From an uncultured Eubacteriales bacterium (lineage in GTDB: Bacteria; Bacillota; Clostridia; Oscillospirales; Oscillospiraceae): DNA of 14,673 nucleotides. Shown here piece by piece: positions 1 through 6,280 of this stretch. Where the stretch lies: positions 1 to 14,673 of the forward strand of contig URGI01000050.1 in the NCBI GenBank assembly GCA_900547315.1, written 5' to 3'. Made by a program: the position numbers and the translations under genes. Each line of letters opens with the position of its first letter. Position 1 is the stretch's first letter. The notes below the pieces were generated by a model that saw only the letters and a program-made list of their open reading frames with translations, had not been told where the DNA came from and searched no databases.

Positions 1-90
1 GGGGCGGACTTTTCGTCATGTGGCCGCAGGGCTTGGCGGAGGGGAAGATGCTTCCGGAGGGAAAAAACAAAAATTTGGAGGAAACAAACA

Positions 91-828
91 ATGTCAGTAG
101 TATCCATGAAGCAGCTGCTGGAAGCCGGTGTCCACTTCGGTCACCAGACCCGCCGCTGGAACCCCAAGATGGCCGAGTACATTTACTGCGAGCGCAACGG
201 CATCTACATCATCGACCTGCAGAAGACCGTCAAGAAGCTCGAAGAGGCTTACTCTTTCGTCCGTCAGCTCGCTGAGAACGGCCAGACCATTCTCTTCGTC
301 GGCACCAAGAAGCAGGCGACCGATGCTGTCAAGGAAGAGGCTTCCCGCGTCGGCATGTACTACGTCAACGCACGTTGGCTCGGCGGCATGCTCACCAACT
401 TCAAGACTATGCGCACCCGCGTCGACCGTCTGGCTCAGCTCAAGAAGATGCAGGAAGACGGCACCTTCGACATGCTGCCCAAGAAGGAAGTTATGAAGCA
501 TCTCGGCGAGATGGAGAAGCTTGAGAAGTACCTTGGCGGCGTCAAGGACATGAAGAAGCTCCCTGGCGCACTGTTCGTCGTTGACCCCCGCAAGGAGCAC
601 AACGCTATTGCCGAGGCTCGCAAGCTGCACATCCCCATCGTCGCTATCGTTGACACCAACTGCGACCCCGATGAGGTCGATTACGTCATCCCCGCAAACG
701 ATGACGCTATCCGCGCCATCCGCCTGATCGCCGCCACCATGGCAAACGCCGTTCAGGAAGGCCGTCAGGGCGTTGACGCTGAGGCTGAGGAGACCGTCGA
801 GGCTCCCGCTGAGGCTGCTGAAGAGTAA
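91..828 (+). CDS. rpsB: 30S ribosomal protein S2
   Basis: Ribosomal protein S2 (245 aa) of the small subunit; in the known structure it sits between head and body and helps recruit S1 and mRNA. The start is set by GGAGG at 78-82, nine bases before ATG. The family signature is plain near the N-terminus (VHFGHQTRRWNPKM, about residues 14-27, then IYIIDLQKT), followed by the internal FVGTKKQA and ARWLGGMLTNF motifs and the late VAIVDTNCDPD motif. Length is normal for the family, with an acidic Ala/Glu tail over the last 18 residues or so. It is followed by a hairpin and then tsf, the usual gene order. Codon use is strongly biased, as expected for a highly expressed gene. No promoter is visible in the 90 bases upstream that fall inside the window. 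Confidence 0.98.
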   Translation: MSVVSMKQLLEAGVHFGHQTRRWNPKMAEYIYCERNGIYIIDLQKTVKKLEEAYSFVRQLAENGQTILFVGTKKQATDAVKEEASRVGMYYVNARWLGGMLTNFKTMRTRVDRLAQLKKMQEDGTFDMLPKKEVMKHLGEMEKLEKYLGGVKDMKKLPGALFVVDPRKEHNAIAEARKLHIPIVAIVDTNCDPDEVDYVIPANDDAIRAIRLIAATMANAVQEGRQGVDAEAEETVEAPAEAAEE

Positions 829-840
829 TTTTTTAAATAG

Positions 841-869
841 AAAAGGGGCGCAGAACACGCCCCTTTTTC
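841..869 (+). terminator. rpsB-tsf intercistronic hairpin (terminator or attenuator)
   Basis: Ten-base arms (841-850 and 858-867, AAAAGGGGCG with its complement) enclose a 7-base loop and run into a T tract. It has the form of an intrinsic terminator but lies only about 30 bases before tsf, which has no obvious promoter of its own. It therefore probably works as a partial terminator that lowers tsf expression relative to rpsB. The same gene pair is known to carry an intercistronic attenuator in E. coli. Confidence 0.8.
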
Positions 870-897
870 CCGATTTTAATACAGGAGGATAATTATT

Positions 898-1824
898 ATG
901 GCATTTACTGCTCAGGATGTTAAGACCCTGCGTGAAATGACTAACGTCGGCATGATGGACTGCAAGAAGGCTCTCACCGAGACCGACGGCGATATGGACA
1001 AGGCAGTCGAGTGGCTGCGTGAGAAGGGCCTCGCCAAGGCCGCGAAGAAGGCCGGCCGCATCGCAGCCGAAGGTATGGCTTATGCTGATGTCTGCCCGAA
1101 GTGCGGCGTCGGCGCCATCGTCGAGGTCAACTGCGAGACCGACTTCTGCGCGAAGAGCGATCTGTTCGTCGCGTTTGTCAAGGACATCTGCAAGACCGTC
1201 ATCACCGAGAACCCCGCCGACATCGACGCTCTTATGAACAGCAAGTACGCCGGCTCCAACCTCACCGTCGCCGAGACCCTGCCTGAGAAGGTCATGTCCA
1301 TCGGCGAGAATCTCCAGATCCGCCGCTTCGTCCGCTTCGACGACAACACCAGCGTCGCATATGTCCACGCCGGCGGCAAGATCGGCGTGCTCGTCAACCT
1401 CGCTGTCGAGGGCGGCATCGACGCCACCGAGATCGGCAAGAACGTTGCCATGCAGATCGCGGCTCTGAATCCCCGCTTCTGGGACAAGAGCGACGTCACC
1501 GAGGACGTTCTCGCTGAGGAGAAAAAGGTTGCGCTCGCGCTGATGGATCAGGATCCGAAGATGGCTTCCAAGCCCCAGCAGGTCAAGGAGAAGATCGTTC
1601 TCGGCAAGCTCAACAAGTTCTACGAAGAGAACTGCCTGCTCCAGCAGGAGTACGTCAAGGACGGCTCCATGACCGTCGAGAAGTATATCGCCAGCGCCGC
1701 AAAGGAGCTTGGCGGCGCCGTCAAGTTCGTCAAGGCCGTTCGCTTCCTGAAGGGCGAAGGCATCGAGAAGAAGCAGGAGGACTTCGCCGCAGAGGTCGCC
1801 GCTCAGATGAACATGGGCAAATAA
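898..1824 (+). CDS. tsf: Elongation factor Ts
   Basis: EF-Ts (308 aa), the guanine nucleotide exchange factor that regenerates EF-Tu-GTP. The start is preceded by AGGAGG at 882-887. The N-terminal UBA-like domain (residues 5-45, with TNVGMMDCKKALTETDGD) and the EF-Tu-contacting TDF motif (T81-D82-F83) are both present. Two core subdomains follow, with the GGKIGVLVNL motif near residues 159-168 and a C-terminal helical segment that ends QMNMGK. Length is normal. An oddity is a Cys cluster around the TDF motif: C66 and C69 in CPKC, then C79 and C84. EF-Ts proteins I know, such as that of B. subtilis, do not have CPKC there. It is cotranscribed with rpsB through the hairpin at 841-869 and closed by the terminator at 1853. 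pyrH does not follow directly. Confidence 0.97.
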   Translation: MAFTAQDVKTLREMTNVGMMDCKKALTETDGDMDKAVEWLREKGLAKAAKKAGRIAAEGMAYADVCPKCGVGAIVEVNCETDFCAKSDLFVAFVKDICKTVITENPADIDALMNSKYAGSNLTVAETLPEKVMSIGENLQIRRFVRFDDNTSVAYVHAGGKIGVLVNLAVEGGIDATEIGKNVAMQIAALNPRFWDKSDVTEDVLAEEKKVALALMDQDPKMASKPQQVKEKIVLGKLNKFYEENCLLQQEYVKDGSMTVEKYIASAAKELGGAVKFVKAVRFLKGEGIEKKQEDFAAEVAAQMNMGK

Positions 1825-1852
1825 TTCGGGAATACCGGATTGAAATGAATTA

Positions 1853-1890
1853 CCCCCGCTTGCCTTGGCAAGCGGGGGCATTTGTTTGTA
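1853..1890 (+). terminator. Intrinsic terminator of the rpsB-tsf operon
   Basis: Two perfect 12-base arms (1853-1864 and 1867-1878, CCCCCGCTTGCC with its complement) are followed by a T-rich run, CATTTGTTTGT. It starts 28 bases after the tsf stop codon. It is a strong GC-rich hairpin on the plus strand, so the operon ends here and does not continue into pyrH. Confidence 0.9.
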
Positions 1891-1961
1891 AGGGGGCGGT
1901 ATGCCTCATATGGCTGCTGGTAAGCTGCACTGGCGGACTTTTAAATGATGATAAATAAGTT

Positions 1962-1998
1962 GAGCGGCATGGTTAAAAACCATGCCGCTCTTTTATTT
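1962..1998. terminator. Probable bidirectional terminator
   Basis: Perfect 11-base arms (1962-1972 and 1980-1990, GAGCGGCATGG with its complement) enclose an A-rich loop. TTTTATTTT follows on the plus strand and a weaker AACTTATTTAT on the minus strand. No gene lies between 1890 and 1962, so its likely job is to end the minus-strand frame that stops at 2009, with a back-up role for tsf read-through. Confidence 0.75.
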
Positions 1999-2008
1999 TG
2001 CTATGGAA

Positions 2009-2275
2009 TTACTCTTCAGGCTGGGTGTCGGGGGCAGGCTCGGTTTCGGGAGCGGGAGTCTCTGCGGGGGATTCCTCGGCAGGAGCCGGAGTTTCCTCGA
2101 CAGGGGCTTCCTCAGCAGGAGTTTCCTCTGTGGGAATCTCTTCTGCCGGAGCTTCCGTGACTTCCTCGACCGGCTCGACGACCTCTTCCTCCGCGTAGAC
2201 AACAGTGATACTGTTGTCTACGGCGTAGGCCTCAGCCGCGGAACCCTTCACAACCGTCAGAGTCAGAATGCTCAT
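2009..2275 (-). CDS. Unrecognised protein with acidic Pro/Glu/Thr-rich tail; start uncertain, possibly 5'-damaged
   Basis: Not recognised. From the only in-frame ATG (2275) it gives 88 aa: about 25 residues resembling beta strands (SILTLTVVKG, then NSITVVYAEE), then a 60-residue tail of Pro, Glu, Ala and Thr repeats. No ribosome binding site precedes that ATG. The same frame stays open upstream to 2425 with coding-like composition (for example VEFEIITIKPENEE), but no ATG, GTG or TTG is found there. A neighbouring frame offers ATGs near 2421 and reads MSVYAKENADF before stopping at 2347. A single frameshift near 2360-2375 would join the two into one protein of roughly 137 aa. So this is either a short real gene, one with an unusual start, or a recently broken gene. 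A promoter reading this way lies at 2593-2622 and a terminator at 1962-1990. Confidence 0.45.
   Translation of the reverse strand: MSILTLTVVKGSAAEAYAVDNSITVVYAEEEVVEPVEEVTEAPAEEIPTEETPAEEAPVEETPAPAEESPAETPAPETEPAPDTQPEE
2194..2222. repeat. Perfect 13-bp inverted repeat inside the frame
   Basis: The arms CGTAGACAACAGT (2194-2206) and its exact complement (2210-2222) flank a 3-base loop. It lies within the coding frame, exactly where the folded-looking part gives way to the Pro/Glu-rich tail. It has no T tract on either side, so it is not a conventional terminator. Confidence 0.7.
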
Positions 2276-2737
2276 GTCGCAGCCGTCGAATATTTCAACA
2301 GGCTCACGATCCTCAAGCTCTTCCTCGTTCTCGGGCTTGATGGTGATTATCTCGAACTCAACGAGAGAAAGTCCGCGTTTTCCTTCGCGTAGACCGACAT
2401 TAAAACAGAATATTCCATTATCATATTATTTCTCAATTGTTCCAAATTTGGCAAAAAAACTACTAAAAAAACTACTATTATAATATAAATTGCGTAAGAA
2501 GAGATCGGCTTACAGCGCGTGAGCTGTACCGAGCCGAATCGTGGCAATTCATATCGCATTGCGAGCCATCAGCAGACCCGCAGATCTGCTAAATTATAAC
2601 ATAGCGGTTACAAAGAAATCAATAGCAATGGGAAATATTATCCAATATTTTTCATAATAGGCGCAGATGCAGTTGTTTCCTGCGGAATATTCATTTGAAC
2701 CGGTCAAACCGACATAGCAAAAACCGGCATAGCCGCG
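2276..2737. other. AT-rich intergenic region with hairpins
   Basis: The first 150 bases are the open upstream extension of the minus-strand frame. The rest is AT-rich and holds no gene I can support. Hairpins seen: 2505-2536 (arms TCGGCT-TACAGC, with a three-base bulge on the right side); GCAAT at 2544-2548 with ATTGC at 2558-2562; AGCAGA at 2571-2576 with TCTGCT at 2585-2590. The stretch 2540-2564 contains CGTGGCAAT and ATTGCGAG, the two end motifs of the repeat units found near 9.6 kb and 14.4 kb, but in swapped order. It may be the remains of two abutting units. Confidence 0.5.
2593..2622 (-). promoter_or_regulatory. Sigma-A-type promoter, extended -10
   Basis: On the minus strand, TTGATT (2622-2617) and TATAAT (2598-2593) are separated by 18 bases. 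A TG one base before the -10 gives the extended form TGTTATAAT. Transcription would start near 2586 and run through the hairpins at 2505-2590 toward the frame ending at 2009, giving a structured leader of 160 bases or more. Confidence 0.5.
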
Positions 2738-2761
2738 TCAGGCAGCTATGCCGGTTTTTGC
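2717..2761 (-). terminator. Terminator of the DUF2798-MFS operon
   Basis: Perfect 17-base arms (2717-2733 and 2745-2761) with an 11-base loop lie 11 bases beyond the stop codon of the minus-strand gene ending at 2773. On the minus strand the right arm ends CCGGTTTTTGC, so the T tract is inside the stem base. The hairpin is symmetric enough to act in both directions. Confidence 0.85.
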
Positions 2762-2772
2762 TGTGATTTTAT

Positions 2773-3285
2773 TCAAGCCCGCGGGGCACGGCGGAAGATA
2801 CTGCGGAACAGCAGGCGGGTGACAGGGCCGGCGGCGAAGAGATTCCACAGCAGCGCCATCTGGAAGTTTTTCAGCACCGTTCCGACCCAGACGGCAAACA
2901 GCTCCGTCGCCGGGGCACGACCGGGGATGACGCTGAACAGCAGCGCCGCTGCCATGCTCATCGTAGGGCACATCACGAGCACTGTGCAGCCGGACACCAT
3001 AAGCGTGATGAAAAACGGGTTATCCTGCCCAGGGCGGATAATTTTCCCTGCCAGCGCGTGACCGAGACGGTTGCCCCAGAGGTTCGAGAAGATGAACACG
3101 AATATCCACATGTACGCCGCCTCCGCGAGCGCGGCGGGGAACACGGCGTTGGTCATGCCGCTCAGTCCACCGGGCTGGAGCGCATAGCCCATGCTTATGG
3201 CGACGTTGTAAATCTCCATGCCGACGTCCATCGTGATCGACATCACGACGCCGAAAAACAGCTTTTCGCCGCGTGTTTCAGGCAT
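2773..3285 (-). CDS. DUF2798 family integral membrane protein
   Basis: A 170-aa membrane protein that I place in the DUF2798 family by its motif pattern (MEIYNVAI near residue 23, DNPFFITLMVSGCTVLVMCP at 88-107, LKNFQMALLWNLFAAGP at 138-154). Function is unknown. Four hydrophobic segments are visible at about residues 9-31, 48-70, 91-118 and 131-158, with a basic C-terminus (LFRSIFRRAPRA). I chose the ATG at 3285: it follows a GGTGAG ribosome binding site and overlaps the end of the upstream MFS gene by 8 bases, ATGCCTGA. The frame is open further upstream, but that part only reads out the MFS gene in another frame and has a Cys/Ser/Arg-rich shadow composition. The overlap implies translational coupling with the transporter. 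Confidence 0.8.
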   Translation of the reverse strand: MPETRGEKLFFGVVMSITMDVGMEIYNVAISMGYALQPGGLSGMTNAVFPAALAEAAYMWIFVFIFSNLWGNRLGHALAGKIIRPGQDNPFFITLMVSGCTVLVMCPTMSMAAALLFSVIPGRAPATELFAVWVGTVLKNFQMALLWNLFAAGPVTRLLFRSIFRRAPRA

Positions 3286-4477
3286 TTTTCTCACCGTCCT
3301 TTGCGATCCGCAGGCTGCGGGAGATGGAGGACGGGTCGTTCCTGCCCCAGAGGATATACAGCAGCACGGAGAAGATATTCGCCGCCGACAGAATGACGAA
3401 CATCTGCTCATAGCCCAGACCGCTTATCAGCACGCCCGCGATGCCGCCGCCAAGCCCGATGCCGATGTCATATGCGCAGAGGAAAGTAGAGTTCGCGGAG
3501 CCGCGCTCCGACGGGGCGGCGCTGTGCACGGCCATGGATTGCAGCGCAGGCTCCAGCCCGCCGAAGCCGTAGCCCGCGAGCACGGCGGCGATGATGAACG
3601 TGACCGTGTTCGGCGCGAGGGCGAGCAGCAGGAAGGCCGCGAGCATGGCCGAGTTGCAGGTGTAGACGAACATCGCCTCGCCCTTTTTGTCGGCGTATTT
3701 GCCGAGCACGACGCGGACGAGCAGCAGCATGACCGCCATTATCGCAAAGAACAGGCCGCCCGAGGGCAGCTCCGCCTCAACGGCGTACTTGGCGAGGAAG
3801 TTCTCAAGTGCGCCGAAAGTCAGCATGAATACGAGTGCGATGACCGAGGCCGGAACTGCCGCACGCGAAAACAACGCCGAAACGTTCAGAGACTTTTTCT
3901 CGGCCTTTATCGGCGGATTCTTCAGAATAGCGAACAATATCAACGCAATGAGCACCGAGCCGGAAGCGCAGGCGAAAAGCACCGTGTAGCTGAAGCTGTC
4001 CATCAGGTACAGCCCCAACGCGGGAGCGCAGGAGGTGGCGAGGGCGGTGGCCATGCCGAACATGCCCATGCCCTCGGCAAAGCGTGGGGCGGGGATCACG
4101 TCGGAGGCGATGGTAGCGGTGGCGGTGTTGCTGAGGGCGAGGGACGCGCCATGCACCATCCTGAACACAAAGGCGAGGAATATCACCGAGGCGAACATGT
4201 AGCCCAGCGGCATCAGCAACATTCCCGCAAGGCCGATCAGCAGTATCGCGCGGCGTTTGCCGTTATCGAGCATCCAGCCGACGACGGGGCGGCAGAGCAC
4301 CGCGACGAGCGAGAACAGCGTAGCGGCCAGCCCCGCCAGCGCCTCACTGCCGCCGAGGCTTTCAATATAGAATGGGAAGGTGGACAGCAGCATGATGTGG
4401 TTCATGAAGACGAGAAAATTGATGACTATTATCAGCACAAAGTTCCGTGTCCAGAGCCGCGGCTTTTCGTTATTCAT
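3278..4477 (-). CDS. Major facilitator superfamily transporter
   Basis: A 399-aa MFS protein of the drug:H+ antiporter type, likely a proton-coupled exporter of an unknown small molecule. About twelve hydrophobic segments run from residue 11 to about residue 385. The loop 2-3 motif A is recognisable as GWMLDNGKRRAILLIG (about residues 66-81), and a central basic cytoplasmic loop (LKNPPIKAEKKSLN) splits the two six-helix halves. The start is the ATG at 4477, with AAGGAG about nine bases upstream; an earlier ATG at 4534 lies inside the preceding terminator hairpin and is rejected. It overlaps the DUF2798 gene by 8 bases. No good promoter is visible in the 40 bases between the terminator and the ribosome binding site, so read-through from sdaAA or a weak promoter must serve. 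The substrate cannot be told from sequence. Confidence 0.88.
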   Translation of the reverse strand: MNNEKPRLWTRNFVLIIVINFLVFMNHIMLLSTFPFYIESLGGSEALAGLAATLFSLVAVLCRPVVGWMLDNGKRRAILLIGLAGMLLMPLGYMFASVIFLAFVFRMVHGASLALSNTATATIASDVIPAPRFAEGMGMFGMATALATSCAPALGLYLMDSFSYTVLFACASGSVLIALILFAILKNPPIKAEKKSLNVSALFSRAAVPASVIALVFMLTFGALENFLAKYAVEAELPSGGLFFAIMAVMLLLVRVVLGKYADKKGEAMFVYTCNSAMLAAFLLLALAPNTVTFIIAAVLAGYGFGGLEPALQSMAVHSAAPSERGSANSTFLCAYDIGIGLGGGIAGVLISGLGYEQMFVILSAANIFSVLLYILWGRNDPSSISRSLRIAKDGEKNA

Positions 4478-4515
4478 TCTTTCAAATCTCCTTTTTAAAT
4501 AAGAAAAACACCGTG

Positions 4516-4562
4516 AAAACGACAAAAAGCGCAAGTCCGGGAATAATATCCGGACTTACGCT
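4516..4562 (-). terminator. Terminator of the sdaAB-sdaAA operon
   Basis: Thirteen-base arms (4528-4540 and 4550-4562) flank a 9-base loop. Read on the minus strand, the one non-Watson-Crick position becomes a G-U pair and the stem is followed by TTTTTGTCGTTTT. On the plus strand the same position is a C-A mismatch. This asymmetry indicates that it evolved to end minus-strand transcripts coming from sdaAA. Confidence 0.85.
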
Positions 4563-4645
4563 GTCGCTGCACGATGTTTTCTCGATTTTTTAAATTTGAT
4601 GATTTTGCTGATTTCGATGATATTTTAATGATTTTTCGGAAAATG

Positions 4646-5527
4646 TCAAGCCTGCTTGCCGAAAAAATTTTCGCGGAATGCCACGGCTGTCGGGCTTGCG
4701 GCGACGCCGCCGCGACCGGTCTCGCGCAGGGCGGAGGGCAGTGCCTCGCCCACGGCGCGCATCGCATCGATGACCTCGTCCGTCGGGATGCGCGACTCGA
4801 TTCCGGCGAGAGCAAGCTCCGCCGCGGAGAGCGCGTTCATCGCTCCGGCGACGTTGCGCTTGACGCATGGAACCTCGACCAGCCCCGCGACGGGGTCGCA
4901 CACCAGACCCATCATGTTCTTCAGCGCAATCGCCACGGCCTGCGCCATCTGCCGCGGGCTGCCGCCGTGCAGGTATACCAGTGCTGCCGCCGACATCGCT
5001 GCCGCCGAGCCGATCTCGGCCTGACATCCGGCCTCCGCGCCGGATATCGACGCGCGCGTCGCGATAACTGCGCCGAAGCCCGCCGCGACGAACAGCGCCT
5101 CGACGAGGCGTTCGTCCGGGCAGCCGAATTTTTCGGCGTAGGGCAGCAGCACCGCGGGCATCACGCCGCAGGCTCCCGCCGTGGGTGCGGCGACGATGCG
5201 GTGCATGCAGGCGTTGCATTCGCCCATGCGCAGCGCGGCGGTGAGAATCTCGCCGGTGAAGTCGCCGCCTATCGAGCGGCCGGAGCGGTAGTAGCGCTCC
5301 ATCTTTGCGCCGTCTCCACCGCTCAGGCCACTGCGCGAGCGCTGTTCGGGCTCATACGAGGCGGCGGCGTCACGCATGGCGCTGAGCCGGCACGACATTT
5401 CGTCCCACGACTTCTGCGGCTCGATGCCGCTTTCGTGGGCGGAGTATTCCATTACGAGCCGCCAGAGCGGAGTCTTCCGCTTATCACATTCGGCCAGCAG
5501 CTCCTCGACGGATGAAAAAATAGACAT
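4646..5527 (-). CDS. sdaAA: L-serine dehydratase, iron-sulfur-dependent, alpha subunit
   Basis: The catalytic subunit (293 aa) of the oxygen-sensitive [4Fe-4S] L-serine dehydratase, which deaminates L-serine to pyruvate and ammonia in the cytoplasm. The family core is clear: APTAGACGVMPAVL (113-126), ISGAEAGCQAEIGSA (161-175), CDPVAGLVEVPC (210-221). C168, C210 and C221 are spaced as the three cluster ligands known in this family. The start at 5527 follows AAGGAG eight bases upstream; the longer frame to 5650 runs into sdaAB and has no ribosome binding site. It lies 46 bases after sdaAB, so the two subunits are cotranscribed. The separate alpha and beta subunits are the Firmicutes arrangement. 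Transcription ends at 4516-4562. Confidence 0.95.
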   Translation of the reverse strand: MSIFSSVEELLAECDKRKTPLWRLVMEYSAHESGIEPQKSWDEMSCRLSAMRDAAASYEPEQRSRSGLSGGDGAKMERYYRSGRSIGGDFTGEILTAALRMGECNACMHRIVAAPTAGACGVMPAVLLPYAEKFGCPDERLVEALFVAAGFGAVIATRASISGAEAGCQAEIGSAAAMSAAALVYLHGGSPRQMAQAVAIALKNMMGLVCDPVAGLVEVPCVKRNVAGAMNALSAAELALAGIESRIPTDEVIDAMRAVGEALPSALRETGRGGVAASPTAVAFRENFFGKQA

Positions 5528-5573
5528 GACAGACTCCTTGAAATGAGAGTGGGGGGTAACGGCATCGCTGGAC

Positions 5574-6224
5574 TCACACACAGACGGCGTTGAGAATGCC
5601 CGGTATACGCCGGATATCCTCGGCGATATCCTCGCTGAGAGTGGCGTCACATTCGATCACCATTATTGCCGTGCCGCCGCGTGAGCTGCGATTGACCTGA
5701 AACGTCGCAATATTTATCCCGTGATCGGCCAGCAGCCGCGACACGTCCGCGACGCTGCCGGGCTGATCCTCATTATTGACTATCAGCGTCGGCTGCTCGG
5801 CGGAGAAGCACAGCGGCATACCGTTTAATTGCCGTATCTGTATCCGCCCGCCGCCTATCGACGCGCCGACGACCTTGACGTGCCTTCCGCTGCCGCCCGT
5901 CACGCGCAGCAGCACGCTGTTCGGGTGCGCCTCGCGCAGGGTGCAGGTGCCGAACTCAAACTTCAGCCCGTGCTCCGCAGCATGATCGAAGCTGTCCGGA
6001 ATGCGGGAATCGTCCGGCTCCATGCCCAGCAGCCCCGCGATGAGCGCCCTGTCTGTGCCGTGGCCGCGGCCGGTATCGGCAAACGAGCCGTGCAGCAGCA
6101 GCTCCGCCCGCACCGGCTCCTCGCCAAGCAGCCGCCGCGCGACAAGTCCTATGCGCACCGCGCCCGCCGTATGCGAGCTTGAAGGGCCGACCATTATCGG
6201 CCCGATAAGATCAAAAATATCCAT
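5574..6224 (-). CDS. sdaAB: L-serine dehydratase, iron-sulfur-dependent, beta subunit
   Basis: The regulatory/structural subunit (216 aa) of the same serine dehydratase. The N-terminal motif VGPSSSHTAGAVRIG (residues 12-26) is the family hallmark. The middle contains HGSFADTGRGHGTD (45-58), and a C-terminal ACT domain spans about residues 145-216 (TLIVNNEDQPGSVADV onward), the small ligand-sensing fold common in amino-acid enzymes. The start at 6224 follows GGAGG five bases upstream. A promoter lies at 6252-6280 and overlaps the sigE stop codon. The ribosome binding site and start codon sit in the right half of a palindrome (6216-6254), which may matter for control; see findings. It is first in a two-gene operon with sdaAA. 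Confidence 0.95.
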   Translation of the reverse strand: MDIFDLIGPIMVGPSSSHTAGAVRIGLVARRLLGEEPVRAELLLHGSFADTGRGHGTDRALIAGLLGMEPDDSRIPDSFDHAAEHGLKFEFGTCTLREAHPNSVLLRVTGGSGRHVKVVGASIGGGRIQIRQLNGMPLCFSAEQPTLIVNNEDQPGSVADVSRLLADHGINIATFQVNRSSRGGTAIMVIECDATLSEDIAEDIRRIPGILNAVCV

Positions 6225-6254
6225 ATCTGCCTCCGTAGGAGTGATATGGATATT
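6216..6254 (-). promoter_or_regulatory. Palindrome covering the sdaAB -10, transcription start, ribosome binding site and start codon
   Basis: Perfect 12-base arms (6216-6227 and 6243-6254, core ATATCCATATC) enclose 15 bases that themselves contain CTCC (6231-6234) facing GGAG (6238-6241). In minus-strand RNA the inner stem pairs the Shine-Dalgarno GGAG, and the outer stem contains the sdaAB AUG (6224-6222). The left half overlaps the -10 element and the expected transcription start. It could be a DNA operator, or an RNA hairpin formed only in transcripts that begin upstream, in sigE. Confidence 0.7.
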
Positions 6255-6280
6255 ATACCCGACCTGCGCCGCGTTTTCAA
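6252..6280 (-). promoter_or_regulatory. sdaAB sigma-A-type promoter
   Basis: TTGAAA (6280-6275) and TATAAT (6257-6252) on the minus strand are spaced by 17 bases: five of six and six of six matches to consensus. The TGA stop codon of sigE forms part of the -35. The expected start of transcription is near 6245, about 20 bases before the sdaAB ATG. Confidence 0.7.

Noticed and set aside
1..90. Structured leader controlling rpsB
   Set aside because: Only a short GGAAG/CTTCC hairpin (43-55) is visible and the upstream part is cut off by the window, so no regulatory element can be supported.
94..1881. 595-aa minus-strand open frame across rpsB and tsf
   Set aside because: It is antisense to two certain genes and arises from their strongly biased codon use; it crosses both terminator hairpins and has no family resemblance.
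2347..2559. 70-aa minus-strand frame with a hydrophobic stretch (IYIIIVVFLVVFLP)
   Set aside because: No ribosome binding site; the hydrophobic run comes from AT-rich DNA and its start lies in a repeat-like hairpin. Its last part may instead be the displaced beginning of the gene ending at 2009.
3218..4498. 426-aa plus-strand open frame opposite the MFS gene
   Set aside because: Its composition (Arg, His, Glu, Gln-rich) is that of an antisense shadow in GC-rich DNA, and the opposite strand has a clear twelve-helix transporter.
4588..4640. AT-rich quasi-repeat of GATGATTTT between the sdaAA stop and its terminator
   Set aside because: Copies are imperfect and short; it is more likely low-complexity untranslated sequence than a functional repeat.
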